The notes under the pieces are model-generated. The model saw nothing but the letters and a program-made list of their open reading frames with translations. It did not search any database and had not been told where the DNA came from. A stretch of 11,413 nt of DNA from contig JBGOTP010000152.1 in the NCBI GenBank assembly GCA_041476545.1, forward strand, positions 1-11,413. The letters run 5' to 3'. Every line of letters starts with the position of its first letter. The first letter of the stretch is position 1. Origin of the DNA: JBGOTP01 sp041476545 (lineage in GTDB: Bacteria > Acidobacteriota > Vicinamibacteria > Vicinamibacterales > CAVVIG01). Shown here piece by piece: positions 1-5,635 of the stretch. The position numbers and the translations under genes were made by a program.

Positions 1-803
1 CCGATGGCAGCATCCTGACGAACCACCACGTCGTCGACCGCGCGGATCGCATTGCGGTCAAGCTGTCGGATGGCCGCAGCCTGCGGGCACACGTCGTCGG
101 CAGCGATCAGGACACCGACATCGCGTTGCTCAAGATCGACGTGAACGGGTTGGCCAAGGTGCCGTGGGGAGACTCCGGCACGCTGAAGGTCGGCGAATGG
201 GTCCTGGCCATCGGCAGCCCGTTTCAGTTGAGCCAGACGGTGACAGCCGGCATTATCAGCGCGACCGGACGCGCGAACATGGGTTTTGCCGAGTACGAAG
301 ACTTCATCCAGACCGATGCGGCGATTAATCCCGGCAACTCCGGCGGGGCGCTCATCAACACGCGCGGAGAACTCGTCGGCATCAACACCGGCATCTTCAG
401 CCAGAGCGGCGGGTATCAGGGCATTGGCTTCTCGGTGCCGAGCAACCTCGCGAAGAAAGTCATCGACGATCTGATGAAGTACGGCAGCGTCCGCCGCGGA
501 CGAATCGCCGACGTCACGTTCGAAGCCCTTACACAGCGGTATGCCGGGCAGCTGGGCGCGCCGAACACGAACGGCGCACTGGTCACGTCCATGCAACGCC
601 GATCGGACGCGTACGCCGCCGGACTGAGGCCCGGCGACATCGTGGTAGGTGTCAATGAGAAATCCGTCAGCACACCGGCAGACCTGTACCACGTAATCGC
701 CGACGCCAAGATTGGCACCACGGGCATGTTGAAAGTCCTGCGTGACGGCCGGACCCTTGAAATCCGCGTGCCGATCACTGCGGAGGCGGGACGGGCAAGA
801 TAG
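1..803 (+). CDS. HtrA/Deg-family trypsin-like serine protease with one PDZ domain (5' end missing)
   Basis: Periplasmic or membrane-anchored quality-control protease that cleaves misfolded exported proteins. The reading frame is open from base 3 and 266 residues are visible; the signal peptide or anchor lies outside the window. The catalytic triad is complete: His at visible residue 9 (TNHHVVD, codon 27-29), Asp at residue 39 (DTDIALLKI, codon 117-119) and Ser at residue 113 (NPGNSGGAL, codon 339-341). Other family segments are AIGSPF, QTVTAGIIS and GELVGINTGIF. A single PDZ domain spans about residues 164-259 and includes AAGLRPGDIVVGVN; the protein ends soon after it, so it resembles one-PDZ forms (DegS/HhoA-like) rather than two-PDZ DegP. 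The family normally reads TNNHVV, so the Asn-to-His change beside the catalytic His is a minor oddity. Internal TTG or ATG codons are not the real start, because the His and Asp lie upstream of them. Confidence 0.95.
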   Translation, partial: DGSILTNHHVVDRADRIAVKLSDGRSLRAHVVGSDQDTDIALLKIDVNGLAKVPWGDSGTLKVGEWVLAIGSPFQLSQTVTAGIISATGRANMGFAEYEDFIQTDAAINPGNSGGALINTRGELVGINTGIFSQSGGYQGIGFSVPSNLAKKVIDDLMKYGSVRRGRIADVTFEALTQRYAGQLGAPNTNGALVTSMQRRSDAYAAGLRPGDIVVGVNEKSVSTPADLYHVIADAKIGTTGMLKVLRDGRTLEIRVPITAEAGRAR

Positions 804-813
804 ATAGGGATCA

Positions 814-868
814 GGGCTGAGGGCTGAAAGCCGAGAGCTCGGGAGCCGACAGCTATCAGCTCTCAGCT
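814..868. repeat. Imperfect inverted repeat built from GGCTGA/AGCTGA-like words; possible terminator
   Basis: The left arm is 814-832 (GGGCTGAGGGCTGAAAGCC). The right arm is 851-868, whose reverse complement is AGCTGAGAGCTGATAGCT. About 15 of 18 positions match, and several mismatches become G-T wobbles in RNA. The element begins 11 bases after the protease stop and lies ahead of the ThuA gene. It looks like degenerate 6-8 base words repeated on one strand and then inverted. No T-run follows, so a classic intrinsic terminator is not shown. Confidence 0.6.
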
Positions 869-869
869 A

Positions 870-900
870 TTGGACATTCCGTCCATCAGCCGCGTAATAT
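870..900 (+). promoter_or_regulatory. Weak candidate promoter for the ThuA-domain gene
   Basis: TTGGAC at 870-875 and TAATAT at 895-900 resemble -35 and -10 boxes, but the spacer is 19 bases and the -35 match is poor. If used, transcription would begin about 10-12 bases before the ATG at 918, giving a very short leader. No clear ribosome binding site precedes that ATG. Confidence 0.25.
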
Positions 901-917
901 CCCGCAACACGTTTCAT

Positions 918-1814
918 ATGGGTCACCACATCAGCCGACGTCTCCTGACCACTCTCTTCGCCGCTCTCAGTCTCGTCGTGCTGGCCGTCCCTCTCACGTC
1001 GCAGACACCGCAGTCCGGCGCGCGCAAGAAGCTGCTGTTTCTCACCCACCCGGCGCTCTACAAACACTCCAGCCTGGAGTTCGCCGAAAAGGCCGTCGTC
1101 GAATGGGGCAAGACGAGCGGCTTCGACGTGACGACGCTCGAGGGATACAAACAGAACATCAGGCAGATCGACCTGACGCAGCTGACGCCGGAGTACCTGA
1201 CTAGCTTCGACGGCCTGATGCTGATGACCAACGGCAACCTGCCGTTGACCGACGAGCAGAAGCGCGCCGTCGTCGACTTTGTGCGCAACGGCAAGGCGCT
1301 CATCGGCACGCATTGCGCGACGCTCACGCTCTACAACTACCCGGAATTCGGGGACATGCTCGGCGGCTACTACCTGCAATCCATTGTACCGACCAACCAG
1401 GTCGGCAAGAAAATGGGCGTGCTGAAGGTGGAAGACCGGACGAATCCAGCGACGAAAGGGCTTGGCGCAAGCTGGACGCTCGGCGAGGAGTTCTATCAGT
1501 TCGGCACTTCTGTGTGGGATGCGAGCAAGCCCACGGAGAACCGATCGCAGGTCGGCAATCTCCCCATCCCGATGGCGTTCACGCGCGATCGCGTGCACGT
1601 GCTGCTCAGCCTCGACACGGAGAAGACCGACATCTCCGATCTTCCGCTGGTCACGAAGGGTGGCGACTATCCCCAGGCCTGGACGCGCAACTTCGGCAAA
1701 GGACGCGTCTTCTACACGACCCTCGGCCATCGTGAAGACATCTGGAGCAGCGACCCGCTATTCAAGTCGCACGTGGTCGGCGGCATCCGCTGGGCGCTGG
1801 GGTTGGAAAACTGA
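918..1814 (+). CDS. Secreted ThuA-like domain protein
   Basis: This 298-residue exported protein carries a ThuA-like fold, related to class I glutamine amidotransferases. The family is linked to sugar or glycan catabolism and its biochemistry is largely unsettled. An N-terminal segment with two Arg followed by the hydrophobic run LLTTLFAALSLVVLAVPL looks like a signal peptide. The domain starts near residue 35 (KKLLFLTHPALYKHS) and shows the expected middle segment IGTHCATLTLYNYPEFGDMLGGYY (cut here to its ends: IGTHCATL and FGDMLGGYY) and a late segment GRVFYTTLGHREDIW. Length fits a single-domain ThuA protein. The ATG at 918 is chosen because the signal peptide begins there; a TTG at 870 in the same frame would add 16 uncharacteristic residues and lies in the repeat. 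The gene seems to be a single unit. Its substrate cannot be told from sequence. Confidence 0.88.
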   Translation: MGHHISRRLLTTLFAALSLVVLAVPLTSQTPQSGARKKLLFLTHPALYKHSSLEFAEKAVVEWGKTSGFDVTTLEGYKQNIRQIDLTQLTPEYLTSFDGLMLMTNGNLPLTDEQKRAVVDFVRNGKALIGTHCATLTLYNYPEFGDMLGGYYLQSIVPTNQVGKKMGVLKVEDRTNPATKGLGASWTLGEEFYQFGTSVWDASKPTENRSQVGNLPIPMAFTRDRVHVLLSLDTEKTDISDLPLVTKGGDYPQAWTRNFGKGRVFYTTLGHREDIWSSDPLFKSHVVGGIRWALGLEN

Positions 1815-1881
1815 GTCGGAGTTCACCACCATCACGCCGTCGGCAATGACCGGTCCTGGACCGATCCCTCACGCGAACCCC

Positions 1882-1911
1882 TTGACGTCGGACTATCAAT
1901 ATATCTAGAAT
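1882..1911 (+). promoter_or_regulatory. Promoter of the toxin-antitoxin pair
   Basis: TTGACG at 1882-1887 (5 of 6 to TTGACA) and TAGAAT at 1906-1911 (5 of 6 to TATAAT) are separated by 18 bases. Transcription would start about 6-8 bases further on, next to the ATG at 1919, so the transcript is probably leaderless or nearly so. The region is AT-rich compared with its surroundings. Confidence 0.6.
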
Positions 1912-1918
1912 TATAGTC
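1891..1918. promoter_or_regulatory. Inverted-repeat operator over the toxin-antitoxin promoter
   Basis: GACTAT at 1891-1896 is mirrored by ATAGTC at 1913-1918. Allowing one bulge the match extends inward (GACTATcAAT against ATTATAGTC). The repeat flanks the -10 box and ends on the base before the antitoxin ATG. This is the expected place for autoregulation by a Phd-type antitoxin and its toxin complex; binding itself is inferred. Confidence 0.55.
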
Positions 1919-2245
1919 ATGATTGTGGTCAACATTCACGAGGTCAAGGCGAAGCTCTCTGAATACCTGGAGGCCGTGGCGCGCGGCGAGCGGGTCATGA
2001 TCTGCAAGCGTAACCGGCCCATTGCCGAGTTGCGGCCCGTGGCGTCGGAGCGCACGGCGCCTCGACCCATCGGTGGCGCCAAGGGCCGATTCACCGTCCC
2101 TGCATCGTTCTTTGATCCGCTGCCCAACGAGTTACTCGAGGCGTTCGGTGGCGAGCCAGTGACGACGCGGCGGTCGGTCGCTGCGGAGAGTCGTCCCATG
2201 TACGGCAGCGGGGCCACGGTGTCCCGCCGGGGGAAGCGCCGTTGA
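1919..2245 (+). CDS. vapB: Type II toxin-antitoxin antitoxin, Phd/YefM family (VapB-type)
   Basis: A 108-residue DNA-binding antitoxin that should neutralise the PIN toxin encoded next to it and repress their shared promoter. The N-terminal half is typical: VNIHEVKAKLSEYLEAV, then GERVMICKRNRPIAELRP (residues 4-40). The toxin-binding tail is about residues 55-78 (GRFTVPASFFDPLPNELLEAFGG). Relatives normally stop close to this point, but here about 30 further basic, low-conservation residues follow and run into the toxin start. The stop TGA (2243-2245) overlaps the toxin TTG (2242-2244). The start ATG sits right after the operator and has no ribosome binding site, consistent with a leaderless transcript. 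Family assignment is firm; the exact VapB label rests on the PIN partner. Confidence 0.9.
   Translation: MIVVNIHEVKAKLSEYLEAVARGERVMICKRNRPIAELRPVASERTAPRPIGGAKGRFTVPASFFDPLPNELLEAFGGEPVTTRRSVAAESRPMYGSGATVSRRGKRR
2229..2236 (+). promoter_or_regulatory. Ribosome binding site supporting the TTG toxin start
   Basis: The purine run GGGGGAAG ends five bases before TTG at 2242. It supports a non-ATG start, placed one base before the antitoxin stop, as the true toxin start. Confidence 0.5.
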
Positions 2246-2628
2246 AGCTCCTCGTCGACACGTGCACATTCTTGTGGGCCATCGGCGGCGCCAAAGAGTT
2301 GCCGGAGCGGGTCGCGGCCCTGATGCGCAAGCCGGAGAATGAGGTCTACCTGAGCGCGGCCTCCGCGTGGGAGATCGCCGTGAAACATGGCCTTGGGCGG
2401 CTGCCTCTTCCAGACGCGCCCGAGCGTTTTGTGCCGGCCGAACGCGAGGGACACGGCATCACCGCGCTGGCGATCGACGAGGAATCCGCCCTGCACGTGT
2501 CGCGGCTCCCGGCGCTCCATCGTGATCCGTTCGATCGCATGCTGGTGAGCCAGGCCATCGTGCACGGCCTCACGATCCTGACGCCGGATCCGCTCATCAC
2601 GCAGTATCCGGCACGGACGATCTGGTAG
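2242..2628 (+). CDS. vapC: VapC-type toxin, PIN-domain ribonuclease
   Basis: A 128-residue PIN-domain endoribonuclease, which in characterised VapC proteins cleaves tRNA or rRNA under stress when the antitoxin is degraded. The acidic active-site residues are visible: Asp6 in LLVDTCTFLWAI, Glu44 in SAASAWEIAVKHGLG, Asp98 in HRDPFDRMLVSQA and Asp116 in LTPD. The spacing and the closing segment match the short PIN toxins that pair with Phd-like antitoxins. The start is TTG at 2242, overlapping the antitoxin stop as TTGA, with a purine-rich site upstream. No other start gives a complete first beta strand. The stop TAG lies inside the left arm of the folded-back repeat that follows. RNA target unknown. 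Confidence 0.92.
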   Translation: MKLLVDTCTFLWAIGGAKELPERVAALMRKPENEVYLSAASAWEIAVKHGLGRLPLPDAPERFVPAEREGHGITALAIDEESALHVSRLPALHRDPFDRMLVSQAIVHGLTILTPDPLITQYPARTIW

Positions 2629-2731
2629 TTGGATAATCGGGAAATTGGGTAATCGGATTGTCTCGCGTAGTTGGGAAATTGCATTCCAAATCGCCGAATC
2701 AATTCCCCGATTACCAGACTATCCAATTACC
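2624..2731. repeat. Large folded-back repeat between convergent genes; likely bidirectional terminator
   Basis: The outer arms are GGTAGTTGGATA (2624-2635) and TATCCAATTACC (2720-2731), which pair over 12 bases with one G-T wobble. The inner arms GGTAATCGG (2648-2656) and CCGATTACC (2707-2715) pair perfectly over 9 bases. A small hairpin, TTGG-GAA with TTCCAA, sits near the centre (2671-2689). Words such as ATTGGGTAATCGG recur, so the element looks assembled from degenerate short repeats. It is much more AT-rich than the flanking genes. It contains the toxin stop (TAG 2626-2628) and the reductase stop (TTA 2727-2729 on this strand), which face each other in the outer stem. Confidence 0.75.
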
Positions 2732-3758
2732 CGATTAACGGTCTCATCGGATCCTCAGACACCCGCACCAGGAGCTTCCCGAAGTTTTCCCCGTCGAACA
2801 ACTTGAGGAGCGCCGCGGGCGCAGCGTCGAGTCCGTCGACGATATCCTCGCGGTATTTGAGCTTGCCTTCCTTGAGCCACGCTGCACAATCGCGTTGGAA
2901 CGCGGCGGCCCGGTCGTTGTGGTCTGAAACGATGAACCCTTTGATCATCGCGCGTTTGACGAGGAGGAAACGCAGATTCGGACCCGGCGTCGTTTCGGTG
3001 GCGTTGTAGTCGGCGATCATCCCGCAGAGCGGAATGCGGGCGTGGACCGCGAGCAGCCTGAGAACCGCTGCGAATACTGCGCCGCCGACATTTTCGAAAT
3101 ACACATCGATGCCCTGCGGACAGGCCGCGCTGAGGGCCGCGCGAAACTCGGCGTCCTTGTAGTTCACGCAGGCATCAAACCCAAGTTCGTTGACCACGTA
3201 CTCACACTTGGCCGTCGATCCGGCGATACCCACGGCTCGACACCCTTTGATACGCGCAATCTGTCCGACGACGGATCCCACGGCGCCAGACGCCGCCGAA
3301 ACAACCACTGTCTCTCCCGGTTTTGGCTGACCGATGTCGAGCAGACCCACGTACGCGGTCATGCCGGGCATGCCGAGTGTGCCGAGGGCGGTCGAAATCG
3401 GGGCTGCGGCGGGATCCAGTTTCCGAAGCTCGGCGCCCTTCGAGAATCCGTACTCCTGCCAGCCATCGTAGCCAGCCACGATGTCACCCGGTTTGAACGC
3501 TGGATTGAGAGACTCGACGACCTGGCTCACCGTGTGACCACACATCGGCTGTCCCAGAGCCACCGGTGTGGCGTAGGACGGTCCGTCGCTCATGCGCCCG
3601 CGCATGTACGGATCGAGGGACAGATAGATCGTGCGCCGCAGCACCCCGCCATCGGCAACGGTGGGCATGGCACTGCTCACGACCTCGAAGTTGTCGGCTG
3701 AGGGTCTGCCGACCGGTCGTTGACGCAGAAGCACCTGGCGATTCGTTGGTGTGGTCAT
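2727..3758 (-). CDS. Zinc-independent MDR-superfamily NADPH-dependent oxidoreductase (CurA / prostaglandin reductase-like)
   Basis: A 343-residue cytoplasmic enzyme expected to use NADPH to reduce the double bond of alpha,beta-unsaturated aldehydes or ketones. Family segments in order: LLRQRPVGRPSADNFEV near residues 10-26, IYLSLDPYMRGRM at 44-56, GTLGMPGMTAYVGL at 126-139, the nucleotide-binding AASGAVGSVVGQ at 155-166 and YFENVGG at 220-226. Length is typical. It lacks the zinc-binding cysteine cluster of classic alcohol dehydrogenases. The ATG at 3758 is chosen because LLRQRP then lies where family members have it, and because the ATG overlaps the oxygenase stop as ATGA; a longer frame upstream would only read through the neighbour. 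There is no clear ribosome binding site, so coupled translation is likely. The last few codons lie inside the folded-back repeat. Confidence 0.92.
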   Translation of the reverse strand: MTTPTNRQVLLRQRPVGRPSADNFEVVSSAMPTVADGGVLRRTIYLSLDPYMRGRMSDGPSYATPVALGQPMCGHTVSQVVESLNPAFKPGDIVAGYDGWQEYGFSKGAELRKLDPAAAPISTALGTLGMPGMTAYVGLLDIGQPKPGETVVVSAASGAVGSVVGQIARIKGCRAVGIAGSTAKCEYVVNELGFDACVNYKDAEFRAALSAACPQGIDVYFENVGGAVFAAVLRLLAVHARIPLCGMIADYNATETTPGPNLRFLLVKRAMIKGFIVSDHNDRAAAFQRDCAAWLKEGKLKYREDIVDGLDAAPAALLKLFDGENFGKLLVRVSEDPMRPLIG

Positions 3759-5047
3759 ATGTGTGGGTCTGTCGGTAACTGATTCGTAGGCTCGATCTTT
3801 TGGCTCTGGCGTCGAGCGATGAGAAAACCCGATCGTGTGAGTTCCGTCAATAGCTCCGCGACGTCTGCGATCGCGACATCGGGCTTCCACGTGTGCACGT
3901 CGGCCAGTGTAAAGGACTCGGCGTTGAAGATCCTTCGGATCAACCCCGCATCGACTCCCTCCAGTTGAATTTCAGTACCGGCCACGGTCACCGTGATCGA
4001 GTCGTCAGCCGAGCCGGCGGATCCACCATCCCTTTCGGGTCTGTCGGCGAAATAGTGCCGGCGTCCGGCAGGACGTTCGAACCGGACCTGATCCAGCGGA
4101 AGGCCATCGTCCAGCAGGCTGGCATTGTGTGCCGGTGGAACGCTTCCCAACGTGTCCTTACAGAATCGCTCGAAAAGATCGGGCTCGGCGAGCTTGCCGG
4201 CGAGCGATCGCTTGATCTCCTCGGCCCAGTTAGCAAACGCCGTCGGCATTTCGAATGCGCCGTCCATCGCCGCGCTCGCCAGGAGCGGCACGTTCCGCCG
4301 CCACGTGGACTCCTGGAGCAGTTGTCCCGAGAGCCAGTCGAGGAACGCGGTTCCCTTGCGGCAGGTGACCCCGACCGTCACGTGGAGCGACGTCGAGTCT
4401 TTCGCGATCGCGTAGTGCCAGTGGCCACGCGGCACATACAGCACGTCGCCTTGACGCAGAACGACATCGATGTAGGGCGCGGTCGACGCATGCGGCGAGT
4501 CTTCCGCGCGCCAACTGCTCACGGGCGCGTCGGTCGTCGGCCGGAACACCCGCCAATGCTTCTCGCCGGCGACCTGGAGCACGAACACTTCGTGCAGGTC
4601 GAAATGACACTGAAACCCCTGTGTGTTGGCCGGCGAGCAGTAGACGTTCGTGTGCACCGACTCGAGCAGCGCGTCGTAGAGGCAGTCCACGATCGAACGC
4701 AGCGGCGCCCAATGGGAATCGGCGCCGGTAATCCCGAAGCTGGCGCCTTCCTGGAAGAGCTTCAGGACCGAGCGGCCATCCACAAGGCGCTGCCCCCCGG
4801 CGTCGGACGTGAATTGTTCGGACGGGATCCCTCCCTCGTTTCGCGACACCTTGATTTTCGGAAAGGCGATGTCGCCGGCATTCAGGATGGTCGTCAGCGC
4901 GTCCCAGCTGAATTGATCGTCGAACGTCCGATTCGCTGTTCGCAGGTGCACCGCTTCGCGCGTCCAGTACTCCGCGAAGAAGCGCTCCGGGGTGAGCGGC
5001 GCGGTGATGTCGGCAAACCGGATCCGGTCGCAAGTCGACGCAGCCAT
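3755..5047 (-). CDS. JmjC/Cupin_4 2-oxoglutarate- and Fe(II)-dependent oxygenase, ribosomal-oxygenase-like
   Basis: A 430-residue protein of the Cupin_4 family, which includes the bacterial ribosomal oxygenase YcfD/RoxA and eukaryotic MINA53/NO66; these hydroxylate ribosomal proteins. The iron ligands are visible as the HFD motif (His148, Asp150, in FQCHFDLHEVFVLQ) and a distal His222 in SLHVTVGV. QGDVLYVPRGHWHYA (about residues 199-213) is the typical strand and turn before the distal His. The C-terminal third (DVHTWKPDVAIADVAELL and onward) resembles the winged-helix end of these proteins. The ATG at 5047 is preferred over one at 5095 because a TATAAT box on this strand (5058-5063) lies just upstream and would sit inside a longer gene. 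The stop overlaps the reductase start. A true ribosomal substrate is not proven by sequence; other protein or small-molecule substrates remain possible. Confidence 0.88.
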   Translation of the reverse strand: MAASTCDRIRFADITAPLTPERFFAEYWTREAVHLRTANRTFDDQFSWDALTTILNAGDIAFPKIKVSRNEGGIPSEQFTSDAGGQRLVDGRSVLKLFQEGASFGITGADSHWAPLRSIVDCLYDALLESVHTNVYCSPANTQGFQCHFDLHEVFVLQVAGEKHWRVFRPTTDAPVSSWRAEDSPHASTAPYIDVVLRQGDVLYVPRGHWHYAIAKDSTSLHVTVGVTCRKGTAFLDWLSGQLLQESTWRRNVPLLASAAMDGAFEMPTAFANWAEEIKRSLAGKLAEPDLFERFCKDTLGSVPPAHNASLLDDGLPLDQVRFERPAGRRHYFADRPERDGGSAGSADDSITVTVAGTEIQLEGVDAGLIRRIFNAESFTLADVHTWKPDVAIADVAELLTELTRSGFLIARRQSQKIEPTNQLPTDPHI

Positions 5048-5057
5048 CGGGGCGGCG

Positions 5058-5063
5058 ATTATA
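5058..5063 (-). promoter_or_regulatory. -10 box of the oxygenase-reductase operon
   Basis: On the minus strand this reads TATAAT, a perfect -10 match, 10 bases before the ATG at 5047. A start site 6-8 bases downstream would leave almost no leader, so the oxygenase mRNA is probably leaderless. The expected -35 position (about 5081-5086) has only a poor match, which suggests an activator or a different sigma factor. Confidence 0.5.
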
Positions 5064-5077
5064 GACCGGATACTGCC

Positions 5078-5106
5078 TTGACGCGGCCCGGCCAACGGGC
5101 CACACT
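5078..5106 (+). promoter_or_regulatory. Candidate promoter for the tandem cupin operon
   Basis: TTGACG at 5078-5083 is a good -35 match, followed after 17 bases by CACACT at 5101-5106, a weak -10 with three matches. The -35 overlaps the expected -35 of the divergent oxygenase gene, so the two promoters would be back to back and could share control. The weak -10 keeps confidence low. Confidence 0.3.
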
Positions 5107-5113
5107 TGGCCCG
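5085..5113. repeat. Three alternating GC-rich arms (GGCCCG / CGGGCC / GGCCCG) in a divergent promoter region
   Basis: GGCCCG at 5085-5090, CGGGCC at 5096-5101 and GGCCCG at 5108-5113 are perfect complements of their neighbours, with spacers of 5 and 6 bases. The middle arm can pair with either flank but not both. The element covers the spacer and -10 region of the plus-strand promoter, so an operator with repeated half-sites is the simplest reading. If a transcript includes all three arms, alternative hairpins are possible. Confidence 0.5.
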
Positions 5114-5130
5114 CGATCAACGCAGGGATC

Positions 5131-5136
5131 GAGGTG
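5131..5136 (+). promoter_or_regulatory. Ribosome binding site of the first cupin
   Basis: GAGGTG ends four bases before the ATG at 5141. This supports that ATG, which also begins a clear signal peptide. Confidence 0.6.
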
Positions 5137-5140
5137 AAAC

Positions 5141-5635
5141 ATGAAACTTCTCGCGTACCTGGTCGTCGGAATGACGACGGTTTCCGCACCGGCCTTCGCT
5201 CAGACGGCCGGCGCCCCGCCAGCACCGACCGACAAGGCAGTCGATTTCCCCTTGGCCGCGCTCGAGGCGGTCGCCCGCGACATCACCGCGAAGGGTCTGA
5301 TCACGCAGCGCGTGCTCGACGGTGGTGTCTTCAGCATCAACGTCCGGCACATCGCGGGCTCTGAAACGGCCCTGCAGCACGGACGCATCACCGAGGTCTG
5401 GGTCGTGCGCGAGGGGTCGGGAACGGTCGCCACCGGCGGCACGTTGATCGATCCGGTGCCGGGCGCCTCGCCCGGCGAGTTCAGCGGTCGCGCCATTCGC
5501 GGGGGCGTCGAACGCGTCATCAAGGCCGGCGATCTCGTGTTCATCCCGCCCGGCGTGCCACACGGCATCAAGGAATCGACCTCGATTACCTATCTGAACA
5601 TCCGATTCGAAGCCAGGGATCGGAAGGAGCCATGA
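5141..5635 (+). CDS. Secreted small cupin-domain protein (first of two tandem paralogues)
   Basis: A 164-residue exported single-domain cupin of unknown substrate. The signal peptide MKLLAYLVVGMTTVSAPAFA ends in a typical cleavage site after Ala20. The cupin barrel follows: motif 1 is represented by LQHGRITEVWVVREGSGTVATGG (start LQHGRITEVW, residues 78-87) and motif 2 by GDLVFIPPGVPHGIKE (residues 130-145). Candidate metal ligands are His80, Glu85 and His141. The first His of the classic HxH pair is Leu78. The stop overlaps the next start by one base (TGATG), so the two cupins form one operon and are probably coupled. The gene is divergent from the oxygenase operon. Its function could be enzymatic (isomerase, dioxygenase) or ligand-binding; sequence does not decide. 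Confidence 0.88.
   Translation: MKLLAYLVVGMTTVSAPAFAQTAGAPPAPTDKAVDFPLAALEAVARDITAKGLITQRVLDGGVFSINVRHIAGSETALQHGRITEVWVVREGSGTVATGGTLIDPVPGASPGEFSGRAIRGGVERVIKAGDLVFIPPGVPHGIKESTSITYLNIRFEARDRKEP
5624..5629 (+). promoter_or_regulatory. Ribosome binding site that decides the second cupin start
   Basis: AAGGAG lies 2 bases before the ATG at 5632 and 5 bases before the ATG at 5635. The second ATG has the better spacing and is taken as the start. Confidence 0.6.

Noticed and set aside
488..502. Perfect palindrome CGTCCGC-C-GCGGACG inside the protease gene
   Set aside because: It lies in coding sequence rich in Arg and Gly codons, lacks the AGGTCC core of the other repeats, and is expected by chance in GC-rich DNA.
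870..917. TTG start adding 16 residues to the ThuA protein
   Set aside because: It would begin within the inverted repeat and place the signal peptide internally; ATG at 918 starts directly at the signal peptide.
867..1730. Long open frame on the minus strand opposite the ThuA gene
   Set aside because: The product is rich in Arg, Glu and His with no family pattern and is fully covered by a gene with a signal peptide and a recognised domain; an antisense shadow of GC-rich coding DNA.
3893..5137. 414-codon open frame on the plus strand opposite the oxygenase gene
   Set aside because: Its composition is Arg/His/Gly-heavy and without motifs, while the minus-strand frame carries complete HxD...H iron ligands.
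4230..5225. Open frame on the minus strand overlapping the oxygenase and the first cupin
   Set aside because: It crosses a divergent promoter region, overlaps two well-supported genes and has an Arg/Ala-rich product with no domain.
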